Shown: in pieces, positions 51,105 through 61,171 of the stretch
Layout of the letters: each line of letters starts with the position of its first letter
Numbering within the stretch: the first letter of the stretch is position 1
Assembly: GCF_024494685.1 (NCBI RefSeq)
Contig: NZ_JANHDM010000001.1
Span: 310,001-374,000, forward strand
Origin: Halorubrum rubrum
GTDB taxonomy: Archaea; Halobacteriota; Halobacteria; Halobacteriales; Haloferacaceae
Reading direction: 5' to 3'
DNA length: 64,000 nt
The notes under the pieces: generated by a model
The model's input: the letters and a program-made list of their open reading frames with translations, nothing else
Told to the model about the DNA's origin: nothing
The model's database searches: none
Position numbers and translations under genes: made by a program

Positions 51105-53051
51105 ATGAGTAGCGCCGAGTGGGAGGACGACGACCCGTTCGAGGAGCAGCGCGCGGAGGTTGAGAACCCGATGAAGCGGCTGTTCGCCGAGTACGGCCGC
51201 GCGTACCTCCCGCAGGTGACGGTCGGCGTCGTCGCCAGCGTCTTCGCGCGACTGCTCGATCTCCTCCCGCCGCTCATGCTCGGGATCGCCATCGACGCGG
51301 TCTTCTACGAGGACGCGCTCTTCAGCGAGCAGATCCCGCTCGTCGTGCTCCCGGACGCGTGGCTCCCGACCGGCCGCACGGAGCAGTTCTGGTTCACGGT
51401 CGCCGTCATCGCCGGCGCGTTCGCGCTCGGCGCGGCGTTCCACTGGGTCCGCAACTGGGGGTTCAACGCCTTCGCCCAGCACATCCAACACGACGTCCGC
51501 ACCGACACCTACGACCGGATGCAGCGGCTGAACATGGCGTTCTTCTCCGACAAGCAGACCGGCGAGATGATGTCGATCCTCTCGAACGACGTGAACCGCC
51601 TCGAGCGATTCCTGAACGACGGGATGAACTCGCTGTTCCGGCTCTCCGTGATGGTCGTCGGCATCGGCGGACTCCTGGTGTGGATAAACTGGCAGCTGGC
51701 CCTCGTGGCGCTTCTGCCCGTCCCGATCATCGCCGGGTTCACCTTCCTCTTCATCAGGACGATCCAGCCGAAGTACGCCGCGGTGCGCTCCTCCGTCGGG
51801 AAGATGAACTCTCGGCTGGAGAACAACCTCGGCGGCATTCAGGTGATCAAGTCCTCGAACACCGAGCCGTACGAGTCGGACCGCGTCGACGACGTCTCGA
51901 TGGACTACTTCGACGCCAACTGGGGCGCGATCCGAACCCGGATCAAGTTCTTCCCGGCGCTGCGCGTGCTCGCGGGGATCGGCTTCGTGTTCACCTTCGT
52001 GGTCGGCGGCCTCTGGGTGTTTCAGGGGGCCGCACCCGGCCCCTTCTCCGGCGACCTCTCCGTCGGAATGTTCGTCGTCTTCATCCTCTACACCCAGCGG
52101 TTCATCTGGCCGATGGCCCAGTTCGGCCAGATAATCAACATGTACCAGCGGGCCCGCGCCTCCTCCGAGCGCATCTTCGGGCTGATGGACGAGCCCTCGA
52201 AGCTCGAACAGGACGCGGACGCCCCGGACCTGGTCGTCGAGGCGGGCGAGGTCGTCTACGACGGCGTCACCTTCGGCTACGACGACGAGCCGATAGTCCG
52301 GGACGTCGACTTCGCCGTCGAGGGCGGCGAGACGCTCGCGCTGGTCGGCCCGACCGGAGCCGGGAAGTCGACCGTGCTCAAGCTGTTGCTCCGGATGTAC
52401 GACGTCGACGAGGGCGAGATCCGGGTCGACGGCCAGGACGTCAGCGAGGTCACGCTGCGGTCGCTGCGCCGGTCGATCGGCTACGTCGGACAGTCCTCGT
52501 ACCTGTTCTACGGCACCGTCCGCGAGAACATCACTTACGGGGCCTTCGAGGCGACGGACGAGGAGGTCCGCGAGGCCGCGAAGGCGGCGGAGGCGCACGC
52601 GTTCATCGAGAACCTCCCGGACGGCTACGACACGATGGTGGGCGAACGCGGCGTGAAGCTCTCCGGCGGCCAGCGCCAGCGAGTCACCATCGCCCGCGCG
52701 GTGTTGAAGGACCCGGACGTGCTCGTCTTAGACGAGGCCACCTCGGACGTGGACACGGAGACCGAGATGCTGATCCAGCGGTCGATAGACCGGCTCACCG
52801 CCGACCGCACGACGTTCGCGATCGCCCACCGGCTCTCGACGATCCGGGACGCCGACACCATCCTGGTGTTGGAGGACGGCGAGATCGTCGAGCGCGGCAG
52901 CCACGACGAACTGCTGGAGAACGGGGAGCTGTACGCGCACCTCTGGGGCGTCCAGGCCGGCGAGATCGACGAGTTACCCCAGGAGTTCATCGACCGCGCA
53001 CAGGAACGGACCGCGCGAGTCCTCGAGGACGTCGAGGGCGACGACGACTAG
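51105..53051 (+). CDS. ABC exporter, fused permease and ATPase (full length)
   Basis: 648 residues from the ATG at 51105. An N-terminal domain with six membrane helices (residues 40-345) is followed by the ATPase: Walker A GPTGAGKST near 415, LSGGQRQR near 523, LVLDEATSDVD near 543 and AHRLSTI near 575. The C-terminal DELPQEFIDRAQERTARV is a haloarchaeal extension. A multidrug/lipid exporter by family; substrate unknown. The exporter at the left edge of the window is a more distant member of the same superfamily. Confidence 0.95.
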   Translation: MSSAEWEDDDPFEEQRAEVENPMKRLFAEYGRAYLPQVTVGVVASVFARLLDLLPPLMLGIAIDAVFYEDALFSEQIPLVVLPDAWLPTGRTEQFWFTVAVIAGAFALGAAFHWVRNWGFNAFAQHIQHDVRTDTYDRMQRLNMAFFSDKQTGEMMSILSNDVNRLERFLNDGMNSLFRLSVMVVGIGGLLVWINWQLALVALLPVPIIAGFTFLFIRTIQPKYAAVRSSVGKMNSRLENNLGGIQVIKSSNTEPYESDRVDDVSMDYFDANWGAIRTRIKFFPALRVLAGIGFVFTFVVGGLWVFQGAAPGPFSGDLSVGMFVVFILYTQRFIWPMAQFGQIINMYQRARASSERIFGLMDEPSKLEQDADAPDLVVEAGEVVYDGVTFGYDDEPIVRDVDFAVEGGETLALVGPTGAGKSTVLKLLLRMYDVDEGEIRVDGQDVSEVTLRSLRRSIGYVGQSSYLFYGTVRENITYGAFEATDEEVREAAKAAEAHAFIENLPDGYDTMVGERGVKLSGGQRQRVTIARAVLKDPDVLVLDEATSDVDTETEMLIQRSIDRLTADRTTFAIAHRLSTIRDADTILVLEDGEIVERGSHDELLENGELYAHLWGVQAGEIDELPQEFIDRAQERTARVLEDVEGDDD

Positions 53052-53094
53052 CGGTCCGAAACCGACGGCCGACGGCGGCTCACGGACGGCCGGG

Positions 53095-53412
53095 TCACGG
53101 CGAACGCCGGCTCCAGTCGCCCGTCTCCCTCCCGACCGTCTCCGGATCGACGGAGTTCCCCGTCCCGTCGACGCCGACGACCGCGAGGATCGCGTCGCGG
53201 ACCTGACGGGGTTCCCGGAACGTCGTCACGTCGGTTCGGCGCAACACCTCCTCCAATCGGTCGGTTCCGTCGGCGTGGTCGAGCTCGAAGCCGCCGTACT
53301 GCTCTATCAGTTCTTCCTTCGTCACCGGGTAGGCGTGCTCGCGGATCGCCGGCTTCAGCGGACCGAACCGGACGCCGTAGACGGCCTCCGAGGTGGTCTC
53401 GTCGTCGGACAT
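53095..53412 (-). CDS. DUF5789-family haloarchaeal protein
   Basis: 105 residues, MSDDETTSEAVYGVRFGPLK. Central segment AYPVTKEELIEQYGGFELDH with RLEEVLRRTDVTTFREPRQVRDAILAVVG matches DUF5789 from memory. Acidic, soluble and of unknown role. Confidence 0.82.
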   Translation of the reverse strand: MSDDETTSEAVYGVRFGPLKPAIREHAYPVTKEELIEQYGGFELDHADGTDRLEEVLRRTDVTTFREPRQVRDAILAVVGVDGTGNSVDPETVGRETGDWSRRSP

Positions 53413-53529
53413 ACTCGCCGATCCACGCCCGACGGATTAAGTTCCGGGGGCGGATCGAGCGAGACGGAACCCGCGACGCGCCGAGGAGCCGACCGTCGGC
53501 TATACGGTGTCGGTCGACACAGGGGAGGT

Positions 53530-54306
53530 ATGCGACTCGCGGACGCAACCTGGACCGACGTGCGGGACGCCGACGTCGACGTCGCGTTCCTCCCGGTCGG
53601 CAGCACCGAACAGCACGGCCCCCACGCGCCGCTTTCGACCGACACGCTGAACGCGGTCGCCGTCGCGGAGGCGGCGGCTGCGGCCTACGGCGCGGAGCCG
53701 CGGGCGGGCATCGCCGACGGCGTCCCCCGCGGCGAGGCGCTGGTCGGCCCCCCGATCCCCGTCGGCGTCGCCGAGGAGCACCGCTCGTTCGACGGGACGA
53801 TGTGGGTGAGCCCGGACGCCTTCCGGACGTACGTGCGCGAGGCGGCCGCCTCGTTCCCGGCACACGGCGTCGACCGCGTCGTGTTCGTGAACGGTCACGG
53901 TGGCAACGTCGAGGCGCTCGCGGAGGTCGCCCGGCGCTTCTCGCGCGACCCCGCACACGACGGCTACGGGGTGGCGTTCACCTGGTTCGAGGCGGTCGGC
54001 GAGCACGCGGGCGACATGGGCCACGCGGGGCCGCTCGAGACGGCGCTTCTGCGCGCGACGAACCCCGACCTCGTCCGCGAGGACCGCGTCGACGACGCGC
54101 GCGACCGGGGAGCCGAGCGGTGGGGCGAGTGGGTCTCGGGCGTGAACCTCGCGCACGACTCCGACGAGTTCACCGACAACGGCGTCGTCGGCGACCCGAC
54201 CGCCGGCGACGCCGACCGCGGCCGGGAGCTGCTCGACCGCGCACGCGACGCGCTCGCCGAGCTGGCGCGGGCGGTCGCGGACCGGGAGGTCGAAAACGAC
54301 GAGTAG
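53530..54306 (+). CDS. arfB: Creatininase-family enzyme, probably ArfB-like deformylase
   Basis: 258 residues; AGGGGAGGT directly before the ATG at 53530 is a strong ribosome binding site. Motif set: LPVGSTEQHGPHAPLSTDT, VNGHGGNVEAL, DMGHAGPLETALL. These hold the metal ligands (Glu, His, Asp, His, Glu) of the creatininase superfamily. In archaea ArfB removes formate from the first intermediate of F420 and riboflavin synthesis, and haloarchaea need F420; this assignment fits but creatininase-like hydrolases of other function cannot be excluded. Confidence 0.85.
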   Translation: MRLADATWTDVRDADVDVAFLPVGSTEQHGPHAPLSTDTLNAVAVAEAAAAAYGAEPRAGIADGVPRGEALVGPPIPVGVAEEHRSFDGTMWVSPDAFRTYVREAAASFPAHGVDRVVFVNGHGGNVEALAEVARRFSRDPAHDGYGVAFTWFEAVGEHAGDMGHAGPLETALLRATNPDLVREDRVDDARDRGAERWGEWVSGVNLAHDSDEFTDNGVVGDPTAGDADRGRELLDRARDALAELARAVADREVENDE

Positions 54307-54311
54307 GCCGC

Positions 54312-54596
54312 TCAGATGACGTCGTCGGAGTCGTGCGCGTCGCGCATCCGCCGCGCCTCCGCGGCGTAGCGCTCCCGTAGCTCGGGGTCGTCGACGGAGC
54401 CGAGCTCGCCCGGTCCGGCCTCGACCGCCGCGGTGGTGTCCCGCACGTCCGAGAAGGAGGTGAGCGCGCGCTCCTTCCGGAAGTATCGCTCGCCGTCGGG
54501 CGTGGCGTACGTGAGTATCACCACGTTCTGTTCGTCGTCGGAGTACGTCCGCTCGACCAGCCAGACGCGAACGCCCTCCGTGGTTGGTTCCGTCAT
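54312..54596 (-). CDS. Small haloarchaeal hypothetical protein
   Basis: 94 residues from the ATG at 54596. VRVWLVERTYSDDEQNVVILTYATPDGERYFRKERA is a compact beta-sheet-like part; the rest is helical and acidic. Convergent with the ArfB-like gene (5 bp apart). I do not recognise a named family. Confidence 0.75.
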   Translation of the reverse strand: MTEPTTEGVRVWLVERTYSDDEQNVVILTYATPDGERYFRKERALTSFSDVRDTTAAVEAGPGELGSVDDPELRERYAAEARRMRDAHDSDDVI

Positions 54597-54677
54597 GCCA
54601 GTGGGTTCGAACGCGCAGAGCATAAACCGAGGAGGGCGTTCCCGTCGGGAGGAAACGGACGTTCGGGCCGATCCCGC

Positions 54678-55079
54678 CTACTCGTCGTCGTCCTCGGCGT
54701 CCTGGAGCGCGCCGCGGATCGCGGGGATCGTCCCGGTGAGCGAGGCGACCTCCTCGGCCGCCGACTCGATATCTCCCACGAGCGACTCCAGATCGGCGAT
54801 CTGCGCCTCGAGGTCGTCGGCGTCCTCGAAGGCGTCGGCGCGCTCGCCGAGGACGTACGCCTTCTTTGCCGACCTGACGTGATCGACCGCGTCGCCCACG
54901 TCCAGCGCCGACTTGAGCCCGTTGAGCGCGCCCAGCACGTTCTCCGCGTCGGTCACCCACACGTCGTCGGGGTCGGGCAACTCCTCGCGGGCCGCCGCGA
55001 GGTGGTCTTCGACCTCCGCGCGGGTCTCCTCGGCCGCCTCCCCGAACAGGTCGTCGTCGTCGAACGTGGACTGGCTCAT
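54678..55079 (-). CDS. DUF5790-family haloarchaeal protein
   Basis: 133 acidic residues; STFDDDDLFGEAAEETRAEVE at the N-terminus, LGALNGLKSALDVGDAVDHVRSAKKAY in the middle and a helical C-terminus (LEAQIADLESLVGDIESAAEE) that could form a coiled coil. Matches DUF5790 from memory. Function unknown. Confidence 0.85.
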   Translation of the reverse strand: MSQSTFDDDDLFGEAAEETRAEVEDHLAAAREELPDPDDVWVTDAENVLGALNGLKSALDVGDAVDHVRSAKKAYVLGERADAFEDADDLEAQIADLESLVGDIESAAEEVASLTGTIPAIRGALQDAEDDDE

Positions 55080-55203
55080 GGGGGGACCGTCGTGCCGACG
55101 CGGTTTATATCCGAGCCCGAAAGCGAAAGTGAAATTCGCCGATTGCGGGGCCCTGCGCGGGATCGAGGCGAGCGCCGGTCGCCGCAGATCGAGCGTGGGT
55201 CAC

Positions 55204-55365
55204 TCAGACCCGGCCGAGGAGTTCGAGCGTCACGAGGAGGATCGCGAGCGTCAGGAACCCGACGAGGACCGAAAGGGCCCGCAGCCACGGGATCACGGTC
55301 TCGGCGTCCGGGGTCGCCGCGATGAGGAGGCGGTGCGTCCGGGGATCCGGATCCGACGTGCTCAT
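55204..55365 (-). CDS. 53-residue single-pass membrane protein
   Basis: MSTSDPDPRTHRLLIAATPD... from the ATG at 55365 to TGA at 55204. Residues about 29-50 (LRALSVLVGFLTLAILLVTL) form one clear transmembrane helix; the N-terminus is acidic and short. Third positions are G/C-rich, and neighbours on the same strand leave the space free. Short membrane proteins like this are common in haloarchaea and often unannotated. Role unknown. Confidence 0.65.
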   Translation of the reverse strand: MSTSDPDPRTHRLLIAATPDAETVIPWLRALSVLVGFLTLAILLVTLELLGRV

Positions 55366-55486
55366 GATCGGGGGTCGGGAGCCGATCCACCTGAAGTCGA
55401 CTATGAGGGAACCGTCCGGGATCGGAGGGCTCGGGAGCGATACGGAGGAGTTCGAACGGGACGGGTCCGCGGGTATCGCGCGTCGC

Positions 55487-56401
55487 CTACGCGATCTTCG
55501 CGTACTGCTCGGAGAGCTTCTCGGCCGCCTCGTCGAGGAGATCGGACTCGTACTCGTCGAGTTCCCACTCGATCACCTCCTCGACGCCGTTCGCGCCGAG
55601 CTTCGCCGGCACGCCGAGTGCGGTGTCCTCGTAGCCGTACTCGCCGTCGAGCACGACCGAGCAGGGGAGCACCTCGCCGGTGTCGTTCAATATCGCCTCC
55701 ACCGTGTGTGCGACGCCGGTTGCGGGGCCCCACTGGGTCGCGCCCTTCCGGCTTATCACGTCCATCGCGGACTCCTGGAGGTCCGCGAGGATCTCCTCGC
55801 GCTCGTCCGCGTCGAACTCGGGGTCCCGGCCGTTCACGCGCACCTTCGAGAACACCGGAGCCTGCGCGTCGCCGTGCTCGCCGAGGATCGTCGCCTCGAC
55901 GTTCCTCACGGGCGCGTCGAAGCGCTCGGAGAGGACGTACCGGAACCGCGCGGAGTCGAGGCGTCCGCCGAAGCCGACCACCTGGCCGCGATCGCGGTCG
56001 CCCGCCTCGTAGAGGTGGCGGTTGAGGAGGTCGACCGGGTTCGAGGTGGTGACCGTGACGAAGTCGTCGTTGTGCTCGGCGATGGAGGACCCGATGTCCT
56101 CCATGATCGGCGCGTTGTCGCCGGCGAGATCGATCCGGGTCTGTCCCTCCTGCCGAGGGATCCCCGCGGTGATCACGACGACGTCGGAGCCGGCGGTGTC
56201 CGCGTACTCGCCCTGTCTGACCGTCGTGTTCGAGTCGTAGGCGACGCCGTGGTTCGCGTCCGCGGCCTGTCCGATCGTCGTCTCGCGCTGGTCGGGGATA
56301 TCGACGAAGACGAGCTCGTCGACCACGTCGCGCAGTGCGAGGTTGTAGCCGGCCGCGGCTCCCACCGTTCCCGCCGCGCCGATCACGCTGACTTTGGTCA
56401 T
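55487..56401 (-). CDS. mdh: Malate dehydrogenase
   Basis: 304 residues of the LDH-like malate dehydrogenase type found in haloarchaea. [18 protein letters not shown] is the NAD site, [15 protein letters not shown] includes the substrate Arg loop, [15 protein letters not shown] and [14 protein letters not shown] contain the catalytic His. It interconverts malate and oxaloacetate in the citric acid cycle and is a known halophilic enzyme. Confidence 0.96.
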   Translation of the reverse strand: MTKVSVIGAAGTVGAAAGYNLALRDVVDELVFVDIPDQRETTIGQAADANHGVAYDSNTTVRQGEYADTAGSDVVVITAGIPRQEGQTRIDLAGDNAPIMEDIGSSIAEHNDDFVTVTTSNPVDLLNRHLYEAGDRDRGQVVGFGGRLDSARFRYVLSERFDAPVRNVEATILGEHGDAQAPVFSKVRVNGRDPEFDADEREEILADLQESAMDVISRKGATQWGPATGVAHTVEAILNDTGEVLPCSVVLDGEYGYEDTALGVPAKLGANGVEEVIEWELDEYESDLLDEAAEKLSEQYAKIA

Positions 56402-56546
56402 GCCACCTGATACCGCGGGCGGGCGGCGAGTAAACGTTTCGGAAGGGCCGACGCGGTCCGGTCGCGCCGCGCCTCCCGCGCGTTCCTCCGCTCCCCGCCG
56501 CGCCGTCGCGAAAACCCTAACTCCGGGCGCGACGCAGGGGCGCGTA

Positions 56547-57140
56547 GTGCCGACGTTCCGCTACCCGTGTCCCGGCTGCCGGACGACCAACAGCCTTCAC
56601 GACGCCGACTGCGAGTTCGAGGGCGTGAGCTGGCCCACCGTCGAGAAGGCGTACGCGGACCTCCTGGCCGTCCTCACCGCCGAGCGCGACGGTATCACCG
56701 AATCGGCGCTCCGCGAGGCCGTCGCCGGCGAGTGGGGTGGACTTCACAAGGCCGCGCTCGGCGCACTCGAACGCGAACAGCGCGTCGTCCGCGAGGGCGA
56801 CGACCTCAGACTGCTCACCGCCGCGGAGTTCAAAGAGCTCGTCTCGGAGCCGACCCGCGAGCCGATGCGGACGGTCTACGAGCGCGGCTCCGTCCCCGGC
56901 TGTCACGACAACGCCGTCTTCGCGATGGTCGCGTGGTACGAGATGGTCGGGCTCTCCTGGCCGGAGACCAAGGAGAACGTCGTCGAGTGGCTCCGCACCT
57001 CCGGCGCGTGGGACCGCGGCGGCTTCGAGGAGTCCTCGCCGGAGGAGCTCGTCGAGTCGAAACGGCACGTGTACGAGTCGGGGTACGGCTGGAAGGAGAA
57101 GGGACGGGCGGCGAAGCGGGTCATCGAGCGCCACCGATGA
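56547..57140 (+). CDS. Haloarchaeal zinc-finger/winged-helix-like protein (DUF7474-like)
   Basis: GTG at 56547, 197 residues. [26 protein letters not shown] holds a CxxC...H...C zinc site; a winged-helix-like region [39 protein letters not shown] follows; the rest has conserved [29 protein letters not shown] family from memory called DUF7474. Role unknown. It ends 43 bp before the MFS gene. Confidence 0.82.
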   Translation: MPTFRYPCPGCRTTNSLHDADCEFEGVSWPTVEKAYADLLAVLTAERDGITESALREAVAGEWGGLHKAALGALEREQRVVREGDDLRLLTAAEFKELVSEPTREPMRTVYERGSVPGCHDNAVFAMVAWYEMVGLSWPETKENVVEWLRTSGAWDRGGFEESSPEELVESKRHVYESGYGWKEKGRAAKRVIERHR

Positions 57141-57183
57141 CCGGCGTTCCGGTCGACCCGGTCGACCCGTACGGACCCCCATC

Positions 57184-58536
57184 GTGACGCATCCGGAGGC
57201 GGGGACCGCGTCGGTCGGCGGCGTGTCGAACCCGCGACGGGCGCTCGCGGTCGTGATCGGCGTCGTGTTCATCGACCTGGTCGGGTTCGGCATCGTGATC
57301 CCGATCCTGCCGTTCTACGTGCGTTCGTTCGGGGTCAGCGACGCCTTCATCGGGCTGGTCGCGGCCTCGTATTCGCTCGCACAGTTCCTGGCCGCCCCCA
57401 CGCTCGGCCGGCTCTCGGACCGGGTCGGCCGCCGCCCCGTCCTGCTCGCGTCGCTCGCGGCGGCCGGGGTCGCGTGGGTCGCGTTCGGCTACGCCGGCGC
57501 GGCGGAGGCGCGCTTCGGGACGGTCGCCGCGATCGCGACGCTGTTCGGCTCCCGAACCCTCGCGGGGGCGATGGGCGGCAACATCGCGGCCGCGCAGGCG
57601 TACGTCGCGGACATAACCCCGCGGGACCGTCGTGCGGGGGCGCTCGGGCTTGTCGGGGCCGCCTTCGCGCTCGGGTTCGTCTTCGGGCCCGCGATCGGCG
57701 GGCTGCTCGCCGCCGACGCGGTCGTGACCCGCGCCGACGCGCTCCTCCCGGCGTTCGTCCCCGCCACCCCGTACTCGCTGCCGAGCTTCGCCGCCGCGGC
57801 GATGAGCTTCCTCGCGGTCGGGGTCGGCCTCGTCCTCTTGGAGGAACCGGACCGTGCTCGCGGGACCGCGGGCCGCCGGACGACCGTCGTCGGCCAGTTT
57901 CGGGAGGCGCTCGCGTCCGTCGCGCTCCGGCCGCTGACGATCGCGTACTTCGTCGTCGCGGTCGCGTTCGCGGGCGTCCAGGTGATGTTCGTCCCCTACG
58001 TCGCCGACGCCTTCGGCTACGACGCGACCGCCGCCGCGCTGCTCCTCACCTACGTCGGCGTCCTCGGCGCGGTGAACCAGGGCGTGCTCGTCGGCCGGCT
58101 CTCGCGGGTGGTCCCCTCGCGGACGCTCGTCGCGGTCGGGGCGGTGCTCCTCGCCGCGGCGCTCGTCGCGCTCCCGGCCACGGGGGCCGTCGATCGGTTC
58201 CTCGGGGACGTCGCGCTCGGCGGCCCGGCGTGGCTCACCCTCCCGCTCGTCGCACTGCTCGTCGCCCTCGCAGCGCTCTCGCTGGGGAACGCGCTGGTGA
58301 ACGTCTCGCTGGCGACGCTCGTCTCGGCGTCCGCCGACGACGCCGAACAGGGCGCGGCGTTCGGCGTGACGCAGGGGGCGTCGAGCCTCGGCCGGACCGT
58401 CGGGCCGCCGGTGATGGCGGTGCTGTACACCGTCGCCGTCGCGTCGCCGTTCCTCGTCGGCGCGGTGCTTCTCCTCCCCGTCGCCGTCGCCTTCGGACGC
58501 CGATCCGACGACGCCGACGCGGACCGACCCGGCTAG
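57184..58536 (+). CDS. MFS transporter (TCR/Tet-like drug antiporter type)
   Basis: 450 residues from the GTG at 57184 (GTG 57223 is an alternative). Motif A GRLSDRVGRRPVL follows helix 2; IGVVFIDLVGFGIVIPILPFY and PFVFGPAIGGLLAADA-like segments are typical of TetA/multidrug MFS. Twelve helices. It may export drugs or metabolites; substrate unknown. Confidence 0.92.
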   Translation: MTHPEAGTASVGGVSNPRRALAVVIGVVFIDLVGFGIVIPILPFYVRSFGVSDAFIGLVAASYSLAQFLAAPTLGRLSDRVGRRPVLLASLAAAGVAWVAFGYAGAAEARFGTVAAIATLFGSRTLAGAMGGNIAAAQAYVADITPRDRRAGALGLVGAAFALGFVFGPAIGGLLAADAVVTRADALLPAFVPATPYSLPSFAAAAMSFLAVGVGLVLLEEPDRARGTAGRRTTVVGQFREALASVALRPLTIAYFVVAVAFAGVQVMFVPYVADAFGYDATAAALLLTYVGVLGAVNQGVLVGRLSRVVPSRTLVAVGAVLLAAALVALPATGAVDRFLGDVALGGPAWLTLPLVALLVALAALSLGNALVNVSLATLVSASADDAEQGAAFGVTQGASSLGRTVGPPVMAVLYTVAVASPFLVGAVLLLPVAVAFGRRSDDADADRPG

Positions 58537-58608
58537 ATCGGTCGACCGACCGCGACCCGATCGGGTCGCCGCGACAGGTTTACGCCGCCGGTCGCCGTCG
58601 GAGCCGAC

Positions 58609-60429
58609 ATGGGCCCCGCCGGCGTCGCCTCCGCGCTCGCGGCTCTCCCACCGTGGCCCGCGCTGGGCTCGCTCGCGGGCGGCGTCGGCGCGCTCGGGCT
58701 CGCGTGGGCGATACGCCGCCACCGCGGTCGGCCCGGCGTCGACTGGTTCCTCGTCGTGTTCGCCGCGCAGGCGACGTGGTGTCTCTCTTACGGGGTCGGC
58801 CTGCTCGTCGACGACCTCGCGCTCCGGGTCGTCCTGGAGGCGACGACCTGGCTCGGGGTCGTCTGGACGGGGATCGCCTTCCTCGGCTTCGCGCTCGCGT
58901 ACACGGGACGGAGCGACGTGATCCGAGGCCGGCTCTTCGCCGCAATAGTCGGGTTCGGCCTGCTCTCGACGCTCGTTCTCGCCACCAACCCGATCCACGG
59001 CGCGTTCTGGACGGGGTTCGAAGTCGATCCCGTTCTCGGCGTCTCGACCGTCTCGTACGCCCTCGGCCCGTGGGCGTACCTCGTCGTCGCCGTCGAGTCG
59101 GTGCTCGTCGCGAGCGCGGTCTTCCTGCTCGTCGACACCCTGCTCAGCTACGGCCCGCTCTACCGCCGCGAGACGGCGGCGGTGGCGTTGAGCTCGCTCC
59201 CGCCGGGGTTCGCCTTGGTCGCGTGGACGCTCGGTGTCGGTCCCGTCCCCCAGCTCCGGCTCGCGCCACTCATGTTCGTCCCGCACGTCCTGCTCGACGC
59301 GTACGCGTTCGACCGCGCGGAGATGTTCGACCGCCACCCGACGACCAGCCGCGCCGCCGAGCGGAGGGCGATAGACGACCTCGACGACCCCGTCATCGCA
59401 CTCGCGCTCGACCGCCGGATCGTCCGGCTGAACCCCGCCGCGGAGACGCTCCTGGGGGTCGACGCCGAGCGCGCCCGCGACCGGCCGTTCTCGGCGTTCC
59501 TCGACGTGCCGGCCGGCGTCGACGAGGACGGTGAGACCGACGACGCGGACGAGGAGGTCACGGTGGAGGCGGCCGACCGCCGCCGCACGTACGCGGTGTC
59601 GACCTCGAACCTGACCGACCCGAACGGGACCCACGTCGGGTACACCGTCGTCCTCTCCGACGTCACGGAACGCGAGCGCCGCCGCCAGCAGCTGGAGGTG
59701 CTCAACCGGGTGCTCAGACACAACCTCCGGAACGACGCCGGCGTCGTCCACGGCTACGGCGGGCTGCTCGCCGAGCGGCTCGACGACCCCGAACTCGTCC
59801 GGATGGCCGACGCGATCGAGCGGCGCGCCGGCGCGCTAACCGCGCTCGGCGAGAAGGCCGGCACCGTCGAGTCGCTGCTCGCCGACGCGGAGCCGACCGC
59901 GGTCGACGTCGTCGAGACGGTCGAGGGGATCGTCGAGGACGCGCGCGAGCGCGACCCGGACGCCACCGTCGATCTCGCGGTCGGCATCGGGGACGGTGAG
60001 ACGGGAGCGGGCGGACCGACCGCCCGACTCAGGGCCGACGCGCTCCGGGCGATCGTCGAGAACGTCGTCGAGAACGCGATCGATCACCACGACGGCGCGG
60101 GCACGGAGCGCGAGGACGGCGGACCGTGGGTCCGGGTGACGCTCCGACGCGAGGACGCGGACGGCGGGGACGGTACCGGGAACGCCGACGGGTCGGAGGC
60201 TCGTGACTGCTTCCTCCTCGTCGTCGAGGACGACGGGCCGGGGATCCCCGAACACGAGGTGGACGCGGTCGAGTCCGGTCGGGAGACCGCGCTCGAACAC
60301 GGCTCCGGGCTCGGGCTGTGGGTCGTCGAGTGGGCCGCCGGCGCACTGGGAGCCGAGGTGGCGTACGCCGACCGCGACCCGCGCGGGACGCGGGTGACGG
60401 TGCGGGTTCCGGTCGTGAGCGATCTATAA
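58609..60429 (+). CDS. Seven-helix membrane histidine kinase with PAS domain
   Basis: 606 residues. Seven transmembrane helices occupy residues 1-215 (7TM-HK N-domain), then a PAS-like domain around 250-355 (DDPVIALALDRRIVRLNPAAETLLG). His phosphoacceptor in NRVLRHNLRNDAG near 369; ATP-binding N box ENVVENAIDHH near 484; G1 DDGPGIPEHEVDAVES near 541; G2 GSGLGLWVVEW near 565. A membrane sensor; its ligand and any response regulator are not in the window. The last six bases overlap the convergent homing-endonuclease-like gene. Confidence 0.94.
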   Translation: MGPAGVASALAALPPWPALGSLAGGVGALGLAWAIRRHRGRPGVDWFLVVFAAQATWCLSYGVGLLVDDLALRVVLEATTWLGVVWTGIAFLGFALAYTGRSDVIRGRLFAAIVGFGLLSTLVLATNPIHGAFWTGFEVDPVLGVSTVSYALGPWAYLVVAVESVLVASAVFLLVDTLLSYGPLYRRETAAVALSSLPPGFALVAWTLGVGPVPQLRLAPLMFVPHVLLDAYAFDRAEMFDRHPTTSRAAERRAIDDLDDPVIALALDRRIVRLNPAAETLLGVDAERARDRPFSAFLDVPAGVDEDGETDDADEEVTVEAADRRRTYAVSTSNLTDPNGTHVGYTVVLSDVTERERRRQQLEVLNRVLRHNLRNDAGVVHGYGGLLAERLDDPELVRMADAIERRAGALTALGEKAGTVESLLADAEPTAVDVVETVEGIVEDARERDPDATVDLAVGIGDGETGAGGPTARLRADALRAIVENVVENAIDHHDGAGTEREDGGPWVRVTLRREDADGGDGTGNADGSEARDCFLLVVEDDGPGIPEHEVDAVESGRETALEHGSGLGLWVVEWAAGALGAEVAYADRDPRGTRVTVRVPVVSDL

Positions 60430-61170
60430 CGCCCGCGCCTCGCCGTACGCCTGTGCCTTCAGGCGGTCGTAGCGTTCTCGTGAGTCGAGAACCCATTTGT
60501 ATTCGAAGCCCGGAGGCGGGTTCCCCATCCAGTCGAGGAAAGAACGAGTCCCTTCGACCCCGAAACGAATGGTTTCACGATTGTACGTCGGCGAGAGGTC
60601 GACTTCCTCGAACAAATTCAAAAGGAAGTCCTGACGCTCGTCCCGATTTCGGATGCGTATCGCGGCTCTCGGCTGGCCGTACTCTTGAACATCGAGATAC
60701 CCATCACAGGCGTACCACATTCGTGCGATCCGCGGCGTTAACGATAGGCCCCCCGGAAACCGTTTCTCGCCGGACCGATACCACCGTCGGAGCGACCTCA
60801 TGAACGGATGGGAACGCGACACAACGGTGTACATGTCATGATAGTTCTCGGCCTTCGCTTTCGGACTGAACCCTGAGTCACGGTTATGACGCGCCAGTTC
60901 CTGCGCCGTCTTTTTTAAATTAACACCAGTACTCAAGATCCCCATCTCGTGATCGAACCACTCCAGAAATTGTCTGTTAACCATCGGGAGACGGAATGAA
61001 CCGTGAGATCCGTCGTTCGTCTTTGGAACGGATCCATCACCCATGAGACAGCCGATGAGGATCTCGCGAAGGTACGTCGGTATCTCGGGATAGCTACAGT
61101 TTCCACGTGCCCAGTGGCTGCCGACCCGCTTGAACGATTTCTCGCATCCAGGACACGTTTCCCTAGGCAA
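60424..61170 (-). CDS. LAGLIDADG-like homing endonuclease gene, inserted beside pcn
   Basis: 248 residues from the TTG at 61170, 1 base after the pcn stop; a frame to TTG 61197 inside pcn is the alternative, and no ATG exists before residue ~43. An N-terminal zinc motif (C6, C9, H19, C25) is followed by a LAGLIDADG-type motif LIGCLMGDGS (38-47) and a second one in ARMWYACDGYLD (about 160-171). The layout matches a haloarchaeal endonuclease family known from mobile elements. Base composition is visibly lower in G+C than both neighbours and codon use is different. It overlaps the kinase gene by 6 bp and abuts pcn. Confidence 0.85.
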   Translation of the reverse strand: MPRETCPGCEKSFKRVGSHWARGNCSYPEIPTYLREILIGCLMGDGSVPKTNDGSHGSFRLPMVNRQFLEWFDHEMGILSTGVNLKKTAQELARHNRDSGFSPKAKAENYHDMYTVVSRSHPFMRSLRRWYRSGEKRFPGGLSLTPRIARMWYACDGYLDVQEYGQPRAAIRIRNRDERQDFLLNLFEEVDLSPTYNRETIRFGVEGTRSFLDWMGNPPPGFEYKWVLDSRERYDRLKAQAYGEARAL

Positions 61171-61171
61171 T

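Noticed and set aside
57121-59751. Minus-strand open frame of 876 codons
   Set aside because: Shadow of the MFS and histidine kinase genes; Arg/Glu/Asp-rich low-complexity.
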